In this document: one piece after another, positions 35,713-46,988 of the stretch
Layout: every line of letters starts with the position of its first letter
Position numbering within the stretch: the first letter of the stretch is position 1
From: Monomorium pharaonis
Lineage: Eukaryota; Arthropoda; Insecta; Hymenoptera; Formicidae
Direction: 5' to 3'
DNA length: 64,000 nucleotides
NCBI RefSeq assembly: GCF_013373865.1
Contig: NC_050468.1
Span: 7,254,510 to 7,318,509 of the forward strand
The notes under the pieces: generated by a model
Told to the model about the DNA's origin: nothing
Seen by the model: only the letters and a program-made list of their open reading frames with translations
Databases searched by the model: none
Position numbers and translations under genes: made by a program

Positions 35713-36801
35713 TTATTAAATATTTTTTATTTTTGATAAATTATTAATAAAGTAAGTATCTGTTAATAAATTCTTGTATTTTTAATTATTAGAAGAGAGA
35801 AGGCGATTATAGACTAAATGTGAGGTTGTAGAATCCACGATATCTCGTATACTTTGTGTTGAATTCTGGAAATAACTGTCCAAATTACTTCTTATATTGT
35901 TTAGACTTTAGACAGTATGTTATGATTTGATCTAGTCATTAATGTTGAATGTGTTGTTATAAAAACTGTATTTCAGTTTGAAAGTTTTATATATGTATAT
36001 TTTTTATATCATTTTAAGAAATATGTTGAGTCTTAATTTTTTAACTTTAGTGTAACTTGAAGAATTTAAATTAGCTTTTAAATGACGTAATTGAATTTAA
36101 TGTTTGATGTAATGTAGGCATAAATTTGGCGTGTAAAATTATATTTTTTGCGTTCCAAACGAGTGTCGCGATTCTGACTCCAACACAAAAAAAAGATTTC
36201 TTTAGGTTTAATAAACAGTTTTGTTTGAGTATTTCAAAGCATACATTTCTTTATTTTTAATAAATTTTATTTTATAAATCTAAAGAAATTTTCTTTCTGT
36301 GTATAATTTCCTCGCACGTAATATCTTTTGTAATATTTATTAACTTAATAATACTTTTATAATGCTTCTACAATATACAAAGTCACAAGAATCAAAGATC
36401 TATTTACATATATTTTTGATACTTTTGTGTGATACTATAAAATATTAACATTTTTATGATACTAATGTGCAACATTCGTCAAAGAGTGTTAATTTTTCAT
36501 TTTTTAGAAATAAATATAATTTTTAAAGTATTTTGTTGATAGGGTTCCATATTTCTAGTTTCATAACTGCAATCTCTTTTCTCTTCAATAAATTGGTAAT
36601 TATGTTTGTTATGTATATGTATATTCAATAAATTTTTGCTTATATCATAATTAGTAAAACTCTATAAGTAATAAGTCGACAAGAATTATGTTACATAAAT
36701 ATTTATTGAGTTATTTAAAAACTTAATAATGGTTTATAACTTTCTTCTCATTTTTGCAATTTATAAATTTAATACAATTATAAAGCTTATTAATGCTAAG
36801 C

Positions 36802-37272
36802 AAAAATAATATGATAAACAGGTCAATGTATCAAGCCAAGACAAATTTTCTTAATACATTATAATTAATTAGATAAACATTATATAATTATAAACGCGAC
36901 TAATAACACTGTGTTAAAGAAACGTTTTGACTATATTATACTTAGTCCTCTTCAGTCATAATACATTACCAATATGTATGAACTTAAAACATAAATGAAA
37001 TAATGGACACAAAAATATAATTAAACAGTTAAACAAGATGACCATTGAACAGCTATAAAACAGCTCATTGCGTATCAAATTATGTCATAATTAATTAAAA
37101 CGTGAACTAATTATTAATATAATTAAATAAATAATAAAATTTTTTTGTAAGTCGGTTTTCATATTAAAATAAATTTGTAAGATTAATTATATAATGTTTA
37201 TCTAATAAATTATAATGTATTAAGAAAATTTGTCTTGGCTCGATACATTGACTTGTTCATCATATTATTTTT
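36802..37272. mobile_element. Element with inverted arms of about 90 bp
   Basis: The left arm (36802-36892) and right arm (37184-37272) are near-identical inverted repeats. Both contain CAAGACAAATTTTCTTAATA or its close variant and ATAAACATTATATAATTA. The AT-rich interior of about 290 bp has no ORF. It lies in the proposed intron of the second G12-like gene and is probably a MITE. The target duplication is unclear. Confidence 0.7.
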
Positions 37273-37850
37273 ATAAATTTAATATTTTTTAAACTGATAC
37301 AATTTAAAAAACTTAGAAATATTGCTAGTTATTTAAATCGCATTTTTTAAAGCAAAAATACTTATAATAAATTAACTTATAATTGATGAAAGATTATACA
37401 TTGCTGTAATGAGTACCTGAAACATCCAACTACAATTTCCAAGATTTATTTGCACTCACATTAGTATTAAATGGGAAATATAATAAAAATAAAAAAAAAC
37501 TTTAGTGACACGCATTCGACAACACTAATTAAAACAAAACATCTTATTAGTTATAACAATTTTTTTATTATTATTTATCTTACAATATAATCATAAATAA
37601 TTATATTGTTAAAGAAATATTTAGGAAAACAATATTGTATATTTAAAAATAATACTTCTTATTACATTGTGTCTATACATACGTATATTATAATGCAGAA
37701 AAATGCGATTTAATAACCAGCAATATTTCTAGGTTTTGTATCGCTTTTAAAAATATTAAATATATATAATAATATATAAATATTAAATATTAAATATATA
37801 TATATATATATACTGTCATATGATCTAATTTACACATGTTATATTTACAG

Positions 37851-39116
37851 ATGAAGTACGTAACAACGCTGCTTGCCGTCTTGGCCATTATCGGTCTGGG
37901 ACAAGCTCATCAGTTTCCAGATTTTGGCAATGGTCCTCTTCATGAGGATATCCAGGACATTTTGGATTTGATCCCTACTAGAGAAATTAATAAAATCTTT
38001 TTGAATTATTTACGAGAAGATTCTGAAGTACGAGCTGCTATGAATTTTCTTAGAACTACGACCGTACTAAGAGACATGACGATAGATTTAGAAGCCATTC
38101 CTGAAGTAATCAATCTTATGAATTATATACAAAAGGAAGGCGTCGATATTTACTATTTAGTAAACGAAGTTAACAAAGCTCTCGGTATTGAAAAACTTGT
38201 ACCACCTTCATCTGATTCTATGATCATGCAAAGGACTGGTGGAATTGCAGGACTTTTTAAAGATATCAAAGAAGTAATCCCTTTCTCCAAATTCATTCGC
38301 GTCTATGTGCAGAAGATGAGAACCTCTTCAGCTTTCGTTGGTTTCGTCAACCAACTCAAATCTGATAACTTCCAACAAATCGTAAACAAAGCCTTCCAAA
38401 GCAAGTCCTTCCTAATCATCGTAAATGGACTCAAAAGCAGCGGAGTAAATACGCAAACTATGGCAGATGTCATGTATATAGTACTTGGCATTACTGTGCC
38501 GAACGGTGTTTCCTTTTACCAGGAACGTACATTAGATGAAGAATTGATGGACTTTGTGAAACTTATTCCAGTAGACAAGGTTGTTGAAATAATAACCAAG
38601 TATATGAACGAAGATAAAAAAATGCAAGATGCCATATTATACTTGTTTCATATTGAATTCCATGCTCTTCTACGCGAGATCGAAGCTCTTAAAGAATATC
38701 AAGCTGTAGTAGTATATCTAGAGAAGGCTGGATTGAAAGTTATCGAAGGTATCAAACAGTTCCACAAGATTATTGGCATGGAGGATTATGTGCCGCCTAA
38801 AATAGAGAACATTTTCGAATCTCAGACTGGAATACAGAAGATCGGTGATGGGATGAAAGGAATGCTCGAGGATCTTTATAATGCATTACCTATGGACAAA
38901 ATTGACGCTCTTTACAAAGAAAAGTTACAAAATTCCAAGGTTTTCGCCGATTTTATCGGAAAGTTAACGTCTTCGGCAATGCAGAAGTTAATCAATGATC
39001 TGTATGGAAATCAAACTTATAGAAATTTTGTCATAAAGAGTAGAGAAAAGGGATTGGAATTCCAAGAAGCGACAAGATTTGCTACAAGAATATTTGGCAT
39101 TAAGTTCCCATACTAA
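37851..39116 (+). CDS. Secreted G12/Bla g 1-like protein, two allergen repeats
   Basis: The main coding exon gives 421 residues from ATGAAG at 37851, directly after an acceptor (ATTTACAG). Signal peptide MKYVTTLLAVLAIIGLGQA ends in GQA with likely cleavage before HQFPDFG. Mature repeats span about residues 28-222 and 232-421. Repeat 1 carries DILDLIP, an RTGGIAGLFKDI linker and LGITVP. Repeat 2 carries DFVKLIP, GDGMKGMLEDL and IFGIKFPY. Sequence and length are very close to the divergent paralog at 31712, for example the shared GPLHED, VPPSS, YVPPKI and KIDALYKEK segments, so they are tandem-type duplicates, one inverted. Few Cys residues are present, as usual for the family. The likely role is as for its paralog: a secreted midgut helical repeat protein. 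Confidence 0.92.
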   Translation: MKYVTTLLAVLAIIGLGQAHQFPDFGNGPLHEDIQDILDLIPTREINKIFLNYLREDSEVRAAMNFLRTTTVLRDMTIDLEAIPEVINLMNYIQKEGVDIYYLVNEVNKALGIEKLVPPSSDSMIMQRTGGIAGLFKDIKEVIPFSKFIRVYVQKMRTSSAFVGFVNQLKSDNFQQIVNKAFQSKSFLIIVNGLKSSGVNTQTMADVMYIVLGITVPNGVSFYQERTLDEELMDFVKLIPVDKVVEIITKYMNEDKKMQDAILYLFHIEFHALLREIEALKEYQAVVVYLEKAGLKVIEGIKQFHKIIGMEDYVPPKIENIFESQTGIQKIGDGMKGMLEDLYNALPMDKIDALYKEKLQNSKVFADFIGKLTSSAMQKLINDLYGNQTYRNFVIKSREKGLEFQEATRFATRIFGIKFPY

Positions 39117-39203
39117 AATTCTATGTAATATTATAAAAACGTGCTTAAAATATGTCTCTTTTATTTTTTTAATGTTTTATTTTGTATGTTAATATAATAA
39201 TAG

Positions 39204-39209
39204 AATAAA
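39204..39209 (+). terminator. Poly(A) signal of the second G12-like gene
   Basis: AATAAA lies about 90 bp beyond the stop codon at 39116, the usual distance for a compact insect 3' UTR. Confidence 0.5.
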
Positions 39210-41365
39210 ATTTTTTAATTAAGCAATTATTTTTTTAAAAATTGTACAAATAATTTTTATTGTTTTAGAAGCATATTATTTTATTTGTTCTTATTTGTTT
39301 TACGTAATATATCTAAATGGTAATATAAATATTGAAATAAAAATTTTAAATGCCAATATAAATACCAATACAAAATATTACTCACACGTACATCGCTTTG
39401 ACTATAAATTTTAATTTAATTCTCTTTTTTTTAAATATTTTCCGCTTCTAACTCTTAATAAATAATATACTTCTTTAAACTACTTATTTCTGTTTTGCAT
39501 GTACTTTTTATTAAAATGAGTTTATATCACAATAAGTTAACTTGGCCAATAACAGTTCTACATATAGTCTATTATACATAAATAAATATACATATACTGT
39601 AGTTGTAAAATTAATTATTTGGAAAAGATTAAATAATATTTCAAATTTTTATTTTATATAATATCAAACTTGCAAATTAAGCAAGAAAATAAAACGATTT
39701 TTATGCAGTTTTCAGTTTTAATTTTTTACTAATAATTATTATTATTTTCACGTATTATGTATTTATTTATAACATTAAGCAATTTTATTATTCAAATTTT
39801 AATGAAAATATTTAATTATGCTATATATATTGGCGACAAGAATAAGAAATTAAGATTATTGTAAAATAATTTTATTATAAAATTTAAAGCGTTATTTACA
39901 TGGAACAATTTTGTTTTTTAACAAGCGTTTTAATTCGTGGCGAATTTACTAATAAAAACGCTGATTTTTTATTCGCTAGCGTCTACAATTTTAAGGTCGC
40001 GGGATCCAATAATCGTTACCTCAAAGTTGAACATGTCCAACTTTACCGCTTTTGTCAAATGAATGATACTGACGTAAAAAATCGCTCCGCCACAACTAAG
40101 CAATTTTCGGCGCTTGTTATTGATGTCTTTCATCGCTTGTTACTTGTTGCCGACAAAATTTGTGCTAAACTATTTACATATGTTACTGATAAGCAAATAA
40201 AGTCGCTAGCATCCTGAGAAAACGGTCAATCTGAAAAGTCATGGAGTCACGGAATGATATAATTCAAGCCGCTATTGTGGTTTGTACATAATATCTTCAA
40301 GCTGAAATTTAATATATAATAAAATAGAAAAGAAAAAAAGAATATGGATTTAAAAATGGATAAAGCGTTATTTACACGGAGCGACTTTCGACGCTTGTCG
40401 CTAGGGTCTTTTATCGCCAGCTTGTTGCTCTTCCAAAACAAATTTCTGACCAATAAAATTTGCTAGTATTAAACCATTAATACGTTGCTAATTAGCTCAG
40501 GGAGCATCACAATCTTTTCAAAGAACTGGCATTGAATAATTAAATCACATACCGTAAACTCCGTAAATTATTGCGGTTATCGTGTGAGAAATTAAGTCTG
40601 GTAGTTATTCGCTTGACAAGAATGGTAAATTCAATTTTGTCGCAGCAATCAGTAGACGCCGCAACTTAAAAATTGTAGACATTAAAGTGCCATTTTATGC
40701 GCAGCATACTGCCGCAGAAATTTATTGTTATAAAAGCTTCACGACTATGAAACTCAACCAAATAAACAGTAAAAGACAAAATGCAATGTATATACCACAA
40801 AAATGATAAACTTAATCAAAGTTTGTAGTAAAAAAGTAATAAAATAAAAATACAAATAATGACAATAAAGTACAAAAATTTATCATTATCATTATCAAAT
40901 TGTATATGTCAATTGTATATGTCACTAGAGGAGAGACTTTTACTGCTACATCGCTGCATATGAAAAGGCATCTTAAGATCTTCGATTGCTCTGCTAACCG
41001 CCGTAGATATAAACAGATGTAAATAATAACTCAAGTCCTGGAGATGGCGCAAGTTATATATTACCATATAACATAAAAATACAAGATATAATTATCGGTA
41101 AATGACTTTTACATATACGTAGAATAAACAAGCAAAAATATATTTATTAGTTTGGTTTAAAAATACTTTCAATTATAAAAGTAAAAAAAGATGATTTTAA
41201 TATTTAAAATAATTCAAAATTAGAAAATAAATATACAAACATTTACAATATATTCAGTCTTACTTATTATTGAACATTTTTAATATGCTTAATCAAATTT
41301 AAGAGATAAAAATGTATTTCATTCTTAATAAAATGCAAAAAAAATCGATTTTAACTCCCTAACAA
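39210..41365. other. Intergenic DNA with decayed repeat copies
   Basis: AT-rich DNA between the convergent second and third G12-like genes. AAAGCGTTATTTACA occurs at 39886-39900 and again, extended with CGGAGCGAC, at 40362-40385. Both copies are followed by similar CGCTAG(C/G)GTC-type sequence, which suggests ends of a decayed transposon family. A 105-codon ORF at 39900 starts inside the first copy and is probably not a gene. Confidence 0.4.
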
Positions 41366-41540
41366 CATAGCCACGTCAAAGAAATCAAACATTTGGTGCT
41401 CGAAAATCGTCGATTGACAATTAGAGACCTTGCTGATGCTGCGGGCATTTTATTTGGATCAATCCAAACCATTTTAAAAGATGTTTTGTGCCTCAAACGC
41501 GTCAAATCTCGATTGGTTCCAAAAACACTCAATTTCCGGG
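41366..41540 (+). pseudogene. mariner transposase relic, second helix-turn-helix segment
   Basis: The frame reads HVKEIKHLVLENRRLTIRDL, continues ADAAGILFGSIQTILKD, and ends KSRLVPKTLNF. These are hallmark residues of the second DNA-binding helix-turn-helix of mariner transposases (ENRRLTxRDLAD, GSxxTILKD, RLVPKxLNF). There is no initiator, and the DD34D catalytic domain is absent, so it is dead. It lies tail-to-tail with the first helix-turn-helix encoded on the opposite strand just downstream. Confidence 0.8.
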
Positions 41541-41583
41541 GCGCTGTTTGTCTTGAACTCGTTCTCGGCCTTCTTTCAAGTCT

Positions 41584-41721
41584 TTATAATTTGCAAATAT
41601 TTCTTTGCAACATAGACTTATCACCAAAGGCCTTCTGCAATATCCTCAACGTTTCCGCGGCAGAATATTCATTCCGCAAACAAAATTTAATGCAAATTTT
41701 TTGCTCAACAAAATCAGACAT
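41584..41721 (-). pseudogene. mariner transposase relic, N-terminal helix-turn-helix segment
   Basis: From ATG at 41721 the minus strand reads MSDFVEQKICIKFCLRNEYS, then AAETLRILQKAFGD. This matches the N-terminus of mariner transposases (VEQRxxIKFCxxxxxSAxETxxMLQKAFGD). The frame stops at 41584. The preceding 80-100 bp on the minus strand resembles a mariner 5' untranslated leader. Normally this segment sits upstream of the second helix-turn-helix on the same strand, but here the two are inverted, so an internal inversion or two independent fragments must be invoked. Confidence 0.75.
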
Positions 41722-42281
41722 AGTAAAAATCGAAAAACTTACTTTTGTATGTTTACAAAAACACGTGTAGCTCTGCAGCAATTGAATACGAACTGACATA
41801 TAATTGACATGAAACTCTGCATAGATGCCAAAGACAGTACTACCTACAAAAAAATAATTTCATGATTTTATAGTACCCGCGAAGTTTAAATGGAAAATTC
41901 ATCTTATTTTTTTATTACAGTAGTAAATCTCTTAATTAAATAATATTTTGAAATAAGCCTTATAAACTAGCAAACAAGTCTAAAAAGTCTATGGATTATT
42001 ATATAAAGTAATATTTAAATATCTCGTTTTTTTGTTTTTAATACGTTAGAATATTGTTTTGTTTTTAACATGTTAGGAAAAAACAAATTTAAGAAATATA
42101 ATATGTGTATAGAAAAAGTTGTTTTTTATTTGTTACTTTGTAGAAGTGATGTACACAATTATACATGGCCGAATAATTTACAATATTTTTTTTAGATTTG
42201 AAAACATTGACAATTGCTATGAAAGCAATTGATGTATCTAACAACAGAATCGAATTCTCTTAATGTATTAATTCAATTATT

Positions 42282-42287
42282 TTTATT
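42282..42287 (-). terminator. Poly(A) signal of the third G12-like gene
   Basis: AATAAA on the minus strand, only about 14 bp beyond the stop codon at 42301-42303, implying a very short 3' UTR. Confidence 0.5.
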
Positions 42288-42300
42288 GTACTAATGACAT

Positions 42301-42948
42301 TTAATATTTGAAAATATAGGAAGGAATGTCGATGCCGAGAATAGTTTTTAGCACGTCCCTGACGAGCTTAAGATCAATGTTTGCGTTTGCAGCGTGTCCC
42401 AAAAGCTCCTGGAATTTAGGGTTGACATAAACTTTGTTGACCAGTTCCTGGAAAGTCGGGGATTGCAATTGAGTGATGAAATCTTGGAACACTTGGGAAT
42501 TTTGCATCTTTTGTTTGTAGAGAGCGACAAGTTGGTCCCTAACGGGACGAATAACGGCCCTGATATCATCGACGTATCCTCGAATTCCACCAGTGATCTG
42601 TACATCAAAGTTGAACTGTATGATTCCAAGCCATCTGTTTAGCATTTCCTCCAGCTGGTAAACATCAAGACCAGCATTATACATGTACGTCATCAGAGTA
42701 TGATACTCAGGTAGAGCTTGGATCTCTTTTATAAGCTGCTTGAACCCTTCGGATTTGAAGTATGCAATCATAGCTTTGAATTCCGCGTCTTGGGCATAAT
42801 ATTGGAGGGTGATTGAAGCTATTTCTTGCTGAGGCAGGAGGTCCAAGAAATCCTGAAGTTCCTTTGCGAGTTCACCTCTGCCGACATTAGGGATTGTCCA
42901 TGCAGTGGACGTAGCCACGAAGGCCAACAGTGCCAATACGAATTTCAT
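42301..42948 (-). CDS. Secreted single-repeat G12-like protein
   Basis: 215 residues from ATGAAA at 42948, which follows a splice acceptor (TTTTTACAG) directly; the upstream in-frame Met codons are intronic. Signal peptide MKFVLALLAFVATSTA with likely cleavage before WTIPNVG. One allergen-type repeat follows: ELQDFLDLLPQQEI, a YMYNAGLDVYQLEEMLN helix, an ITGGIRGYVDDI linker, LYKQKMQNSQVFQDF, and the terminal LGIDIPSYIFKY. It aligns with either half of the two long paralogs and ends just where their first repeat ends, so it is a natural one-repeat member and not a truncation. Family knowledge suggests a secreted gut lipid-binding or digestive role. It is convergent with the second G12-like gene. 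Confidence 0.92.
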   Translation of the reverse strand: MKFVLALLAFVATSTAWTIPNVGRGELAKELQDFLDLLPQQEIASITLQYYAQDAEFKAMIAYFKSEGFKQLIKEIQALPEYHTLMTYMYNAGLDVYQLEEMLNRWLGIIQFNFDVQITGGIRGYVDDIRAVIRPVRDQLVALYKQKMQNSQVFQDFITQLQSPTFQELVNKVYVNPKFQELLGHAANANIDLKLVRDVLKTILGIDIPSYIFKY

Positions 42949-43663
42949 CTGTAAAAATAAATATTGCATAATGGTCGCACAGTATATCATAAAGCAACTT
43001 GATCTGAGACTAAATGATAAATGAAACTGATCAAGTTAGATTTCACTCATAAATTATATTAATGAAAATTATATTTTTAATATGACATTTAAGGCCCATA
43101 TCTCATATGAACATTATAATGTTTTTTGAAGAAATATTTAGATGTTTACTAGTCAAATTTTATGTAAATTTTTATGAAAATCGCAAATGTGACTCAATTT
43201 CTAATTAAATTACATTATTCCAAATTCATCTTTAATAAGTTATTATCCTAATAATTTAATGAAATAATTATATATATTAATGTGGGTGTATGTATCTCTT
43301 ATGACACGGGACACATAATAAAATAATATTTATAGTATTTATAAAATAATTTTCAATATTAATTCAAATTTTATTTCTAATTGATCATACATAATAATAT
43401 ATATAAAATAGCTATTTAGTAAAATATTTGTAAAATTGAATTAATTAAAACAAATTTTAAGTAAATACTGTTTAATTTTTACAGTCAAACAATATAATTT
43501 CTACTTATTGTACAAAAAAAATATTTTTATATTAAAATGAATAAATTACTAAAATAGAAAGAATAATAATATCCAATTTTTACATATACAATTCGTATTT
43601 AGGTTTTAAATTGCACTTACGTATGCAAAGTATTTAACTATTAATGGCGATGTTGGTACTCAC

Positions 43664-43712
43664 CTTCAAAGTATTGCTATTGTAATACTTCTATGTGTTA
43701 CTCGAGGAAGTG
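43664..43712 (-). other. Non-coding first exon of the third G12-like gene
   Basis: On the minus strand the exon ends ACTTTGAAG|GTGAGT (donor GT at 43663-43662) and contains no ATG, so it is pure 5' UTR. The intron to the acceptor at 42949 is 715 bp, almost the same length as the 714-bp intron of the first G12-like gene. The start near 43712 is estimated from the TATA box. Confidence 0.65.
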
Positions 43713-43735
43713 TGCTTTACGGTTTCTCTCACTGG

Positions 43736-43797
43736 TTTATATACACATGATTTAACCTTTGTTCGTTTGATCCACGATGATAAGATTATACAGATAA
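43736..43797 (-). promoter_or_regulatory. TATA box and GATA sites of the third G12-like gene
   Basis: GTATATAAA on the minus strand at 43736-43744, about 70 bp upstream of the first-exon donor. Nearby upstream are TGATAAG (43778-43784) and AGATAA (43792-43797), the same site type found in the other two G12-like promoters. Confidence 0.6.
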
Positions 43798-44056
43798 TTT
43801 AAATGCATGAAGCGAGAAAGAAGAATTTTTTTAAATTATGCTTTTTTAATATTTATAGAAAATTTATAGAAAAATTTATAGAAAAAAATATAAATTGTGT
43901 CTTTTTAAATAGGTTTTTATTTATTTGACAATTATGAATATATATACACATGTAAAATAATTATTATTTGAATTATGATACAAACATCTAGATTTAGTAT
44001 AAGGAAACGTATAAGGAACTCGCAATTAATATTCCACATTTAATTATTGATAAATT

Positions 44057-44061
<5 letters not shown>

Positions 44062-44092
<31 letters not shown>
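44062..44092. repeat. (TA)n microsatellite
   Basis: An uninterrupted TA run in AT-rich DNA upstream of the third G12-like gene, seen directly. Confidence 0.85.
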
Positions 44093-44093
<1 letters not shown>

Positions 44094-45096
44094 CTTTAAT
44101 ATATAGTTTTAATATATATTTATAATATTATTTTAATTTTATTAAATTCTAAAATATCTCACGTATATATATAAGGTTTCTTAATTAAATTATTTCACAT
44201 GAAAAGAAAGTGAAAATTCAATTTATTGATTCAGATGGATGTAGCAAACTTCAAGGAATGAAATAAGAGAAATTAAATACTGAATTTAGAATATCTAATG
44301 CTAAATAAAATTAAGTTCTTATTCGTCAATTTATTATTCGCGGATTCGTTATTTATAATCTACATATCTGTGACATTTCTTTATTCGCAATAGTATTTTA
44401 ATATTTGCGAATAAAACATAAAAATGTAATACTGGCCAGTATTAAATTGGCCAGTAATATTTATTTTAAGATTTAAAAGTGTTGCTGTTAGTACTATTAA
44501 TATTCAAAATAAGTAAAAATTATTAGCCAATTTAATATTGCCCAATCTTAATATATTTTTATAAGGGATGAATCGTCGCACATGCCTACAAATTGCATTT
44601 TTATTGCCATTGCCATTTTACGTTTTTTTTTTTGTATCCTATATACTATTATATATAATTTCATACATAATCCTCGCAAATAAAAAGTATCTACATTAGT
44701 AATATGCATGGTGACTAGCTTAATTTTAAATTATAATACAAATACAAATAGAGTCGCTCATTTGAAACAACGACATAATTTATAAAATAAAATTTTCCCA
44801 TATGAATGTTATGAATTATAAAAATTTTGTAACATTATGTTTAATTGTACCCTTAGTGTAACAATTTGGTCTATTAATTATAGAAAAATAAAAATATCGT
44901 TAACTCATTGCTCAGTGTATTCAAATCATCAGAATTTTTTCTATATTTTTTTGCAGAAATTAAAAATGACAATTTTTTGTTATGTCGTTATTGCAATAAA
45001 TGAATATGAGAAATAGATAATATTATAAACTATATTATAAAAAATAATACATATTATAATGAAGAGGGTTTTTTGATATTTCTAGGTATAAATTAC

Positions 45097-45101
<5 letters not shown>

Positions 45102-45136
<35 letters not shown>

Positions 45137-45142
45137 GAGAGA
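45102..45142. repeat. (GA)n microsatellite
   Basis: A GA run with one interruption, seen directly. Confidence 0.85.
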
Positions 45143-46929
45143 AAGAAATAATTTTCTTAATAATTCTATAATGTTTTTTTACATTAATAACTCAAAAAAT
45201 TATTAAATTATATTACATTAAAATTATCAGTAATGTTAATCAAATCAATTTGTAATCTCTCTTTTAAAATTCTGTCGATAAGATGTAGGTTATCGTAAAA
45301 AATTAACCATTGCTCCGTTTTAATCATTTCAGGATACAGGCATTGTACTTTTCAATACATCTTAATTTTATCTTACGAATGCTGTATGATAAAAGTTTCC
45401 AATGAGTCATATTGTTGTACAAATAGAGAATATCTGTAATTAATTATCCGTAGCATACAAGTAATATAGTTCTCTAAACTTCTTATCTTATGAAAGTTAC
45501 AAATCAAAAAGGTTTTCCATGAGTTATGTTAAAACAGACAATTTCTATAATTAATAACAAAATTAATTTCTTTGAATTAAAAATTTTGTACATTATTATA
45601 TTTTATAAAATAATTTTTTAAGGATATTTTATTTTATAATTATGTCAAAACAAAATTATTTTTTCTGTAAAATCTTTGTTTTAAATTTGTTAAAAAATAA
45701 AAAAAAGGACAAAAGAATTTTAAAAAATGTTTTACAAAGAAAATACAGCGTATATATTCAAATTTAAAATATCTAGGAAAATATGTATGTTTAATTTTAT
45801 TTGTTATTAATAAATTAATAAACAAATATATAAATACTTTATTGTCTTGCATTTAAATTTATTAAGAATCTATTTGAAATTGGCAATTTATGTTATTATC
45901 TTAAAATACTTTAAAATTTTATTTTTTTTGCTGCTACTTTGAAAGATGAATTGACTCCTTGTTCAGACATCAGTACGCCTAAAGTTTTGCCGACATAAGA
46001 GAAACAGATCTTGCACCACATGCTACGAATCGCCCTCTGGATGCTTGCGCCTATTCGAAAAAAGAGATGTTAGCACAGGTGGTACTAATTTAAAAAGAAG
46101 CAACTAGAATGCCTGAGTTGGTTTCCGGCTTTTCGTGGAGATGAAAAGAATACCTTTAATTGCTTGAGGTAGCTACGCTTAGGCATGAAGAAAACAAAAC
46201 TGCGGAAACAGCATAGAATGGGGAAAAGGGAGTGTAGGGGGCAACGATGCTTCCCTAATTAAAATTGTTACAATTTAATAAGCCTCGGAACTCACCATTG
46301 GCGCGTCGTAATGGCAAGTCGTGAGAAGAATAAGTGAGATAGAACGAAATGAGGGAGAGACTTCTGGGGGAATGAGGGAAAATCGGACGCTTAAACGAGC
46401 GTCTTTGAGGGTTACGGACAAAGAGGCTGCACAAGGGTGAGAAAGGGAAAGGAATGAGACAAAGGGGAAGAGAGGTGTAAGAGCGTAGAGGAGAAATCGC
46501 CTTCGCGATCTCTTAACTTTTCCACTCAATATGGAGCGCGAACTATATTTTCTTTCTTACGATATAATTCTCTTTATGATATAGCTTTCGTAAAAGGTTT
46601 AATGCGATTTTATGCTTTTACCTTTTCCTTTTCTATTTCTTTTTTTATCTTGTACATACATATTAAGTGAAAATTTACACTAATTACATAGCGATAAGAA
46701 AAAAAATTAATATAAAACATTTTAATCAAATAATTTATTATGTCACAATAATTTTTATATATATTTTTGTCTTGTTTAAAAATTTGTCACTAAAAGTATA
46801 TAAATTTCTGTTACAATTCTTTTAACTGTAAAAAATTAATAATTAACAATTTAAAATGTAAAATTTTTATAATAAATTTTTATAATACATTAGTAATAAT
46901 ATTATATTTCTATAATTTTTACAAATATT

Positions 46930-46930
<1 letters not shown>

Positions 46931-46984
<54 letters not shown>
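46931..46984. repeat. (TG)n microsatellite
   Basis: An uninterrupted TG run of about 26 units, the longest TG tract in the window and a likely polymorphic locus. Confidence 0.9.

Positions 46985-46988
<4 letters not shown>

Noticed and set aside
39900..40217. 105-codon plus-strand ORF
   Set aside because: It starts inside a repeated transposon-like motif and has no recognisable family.
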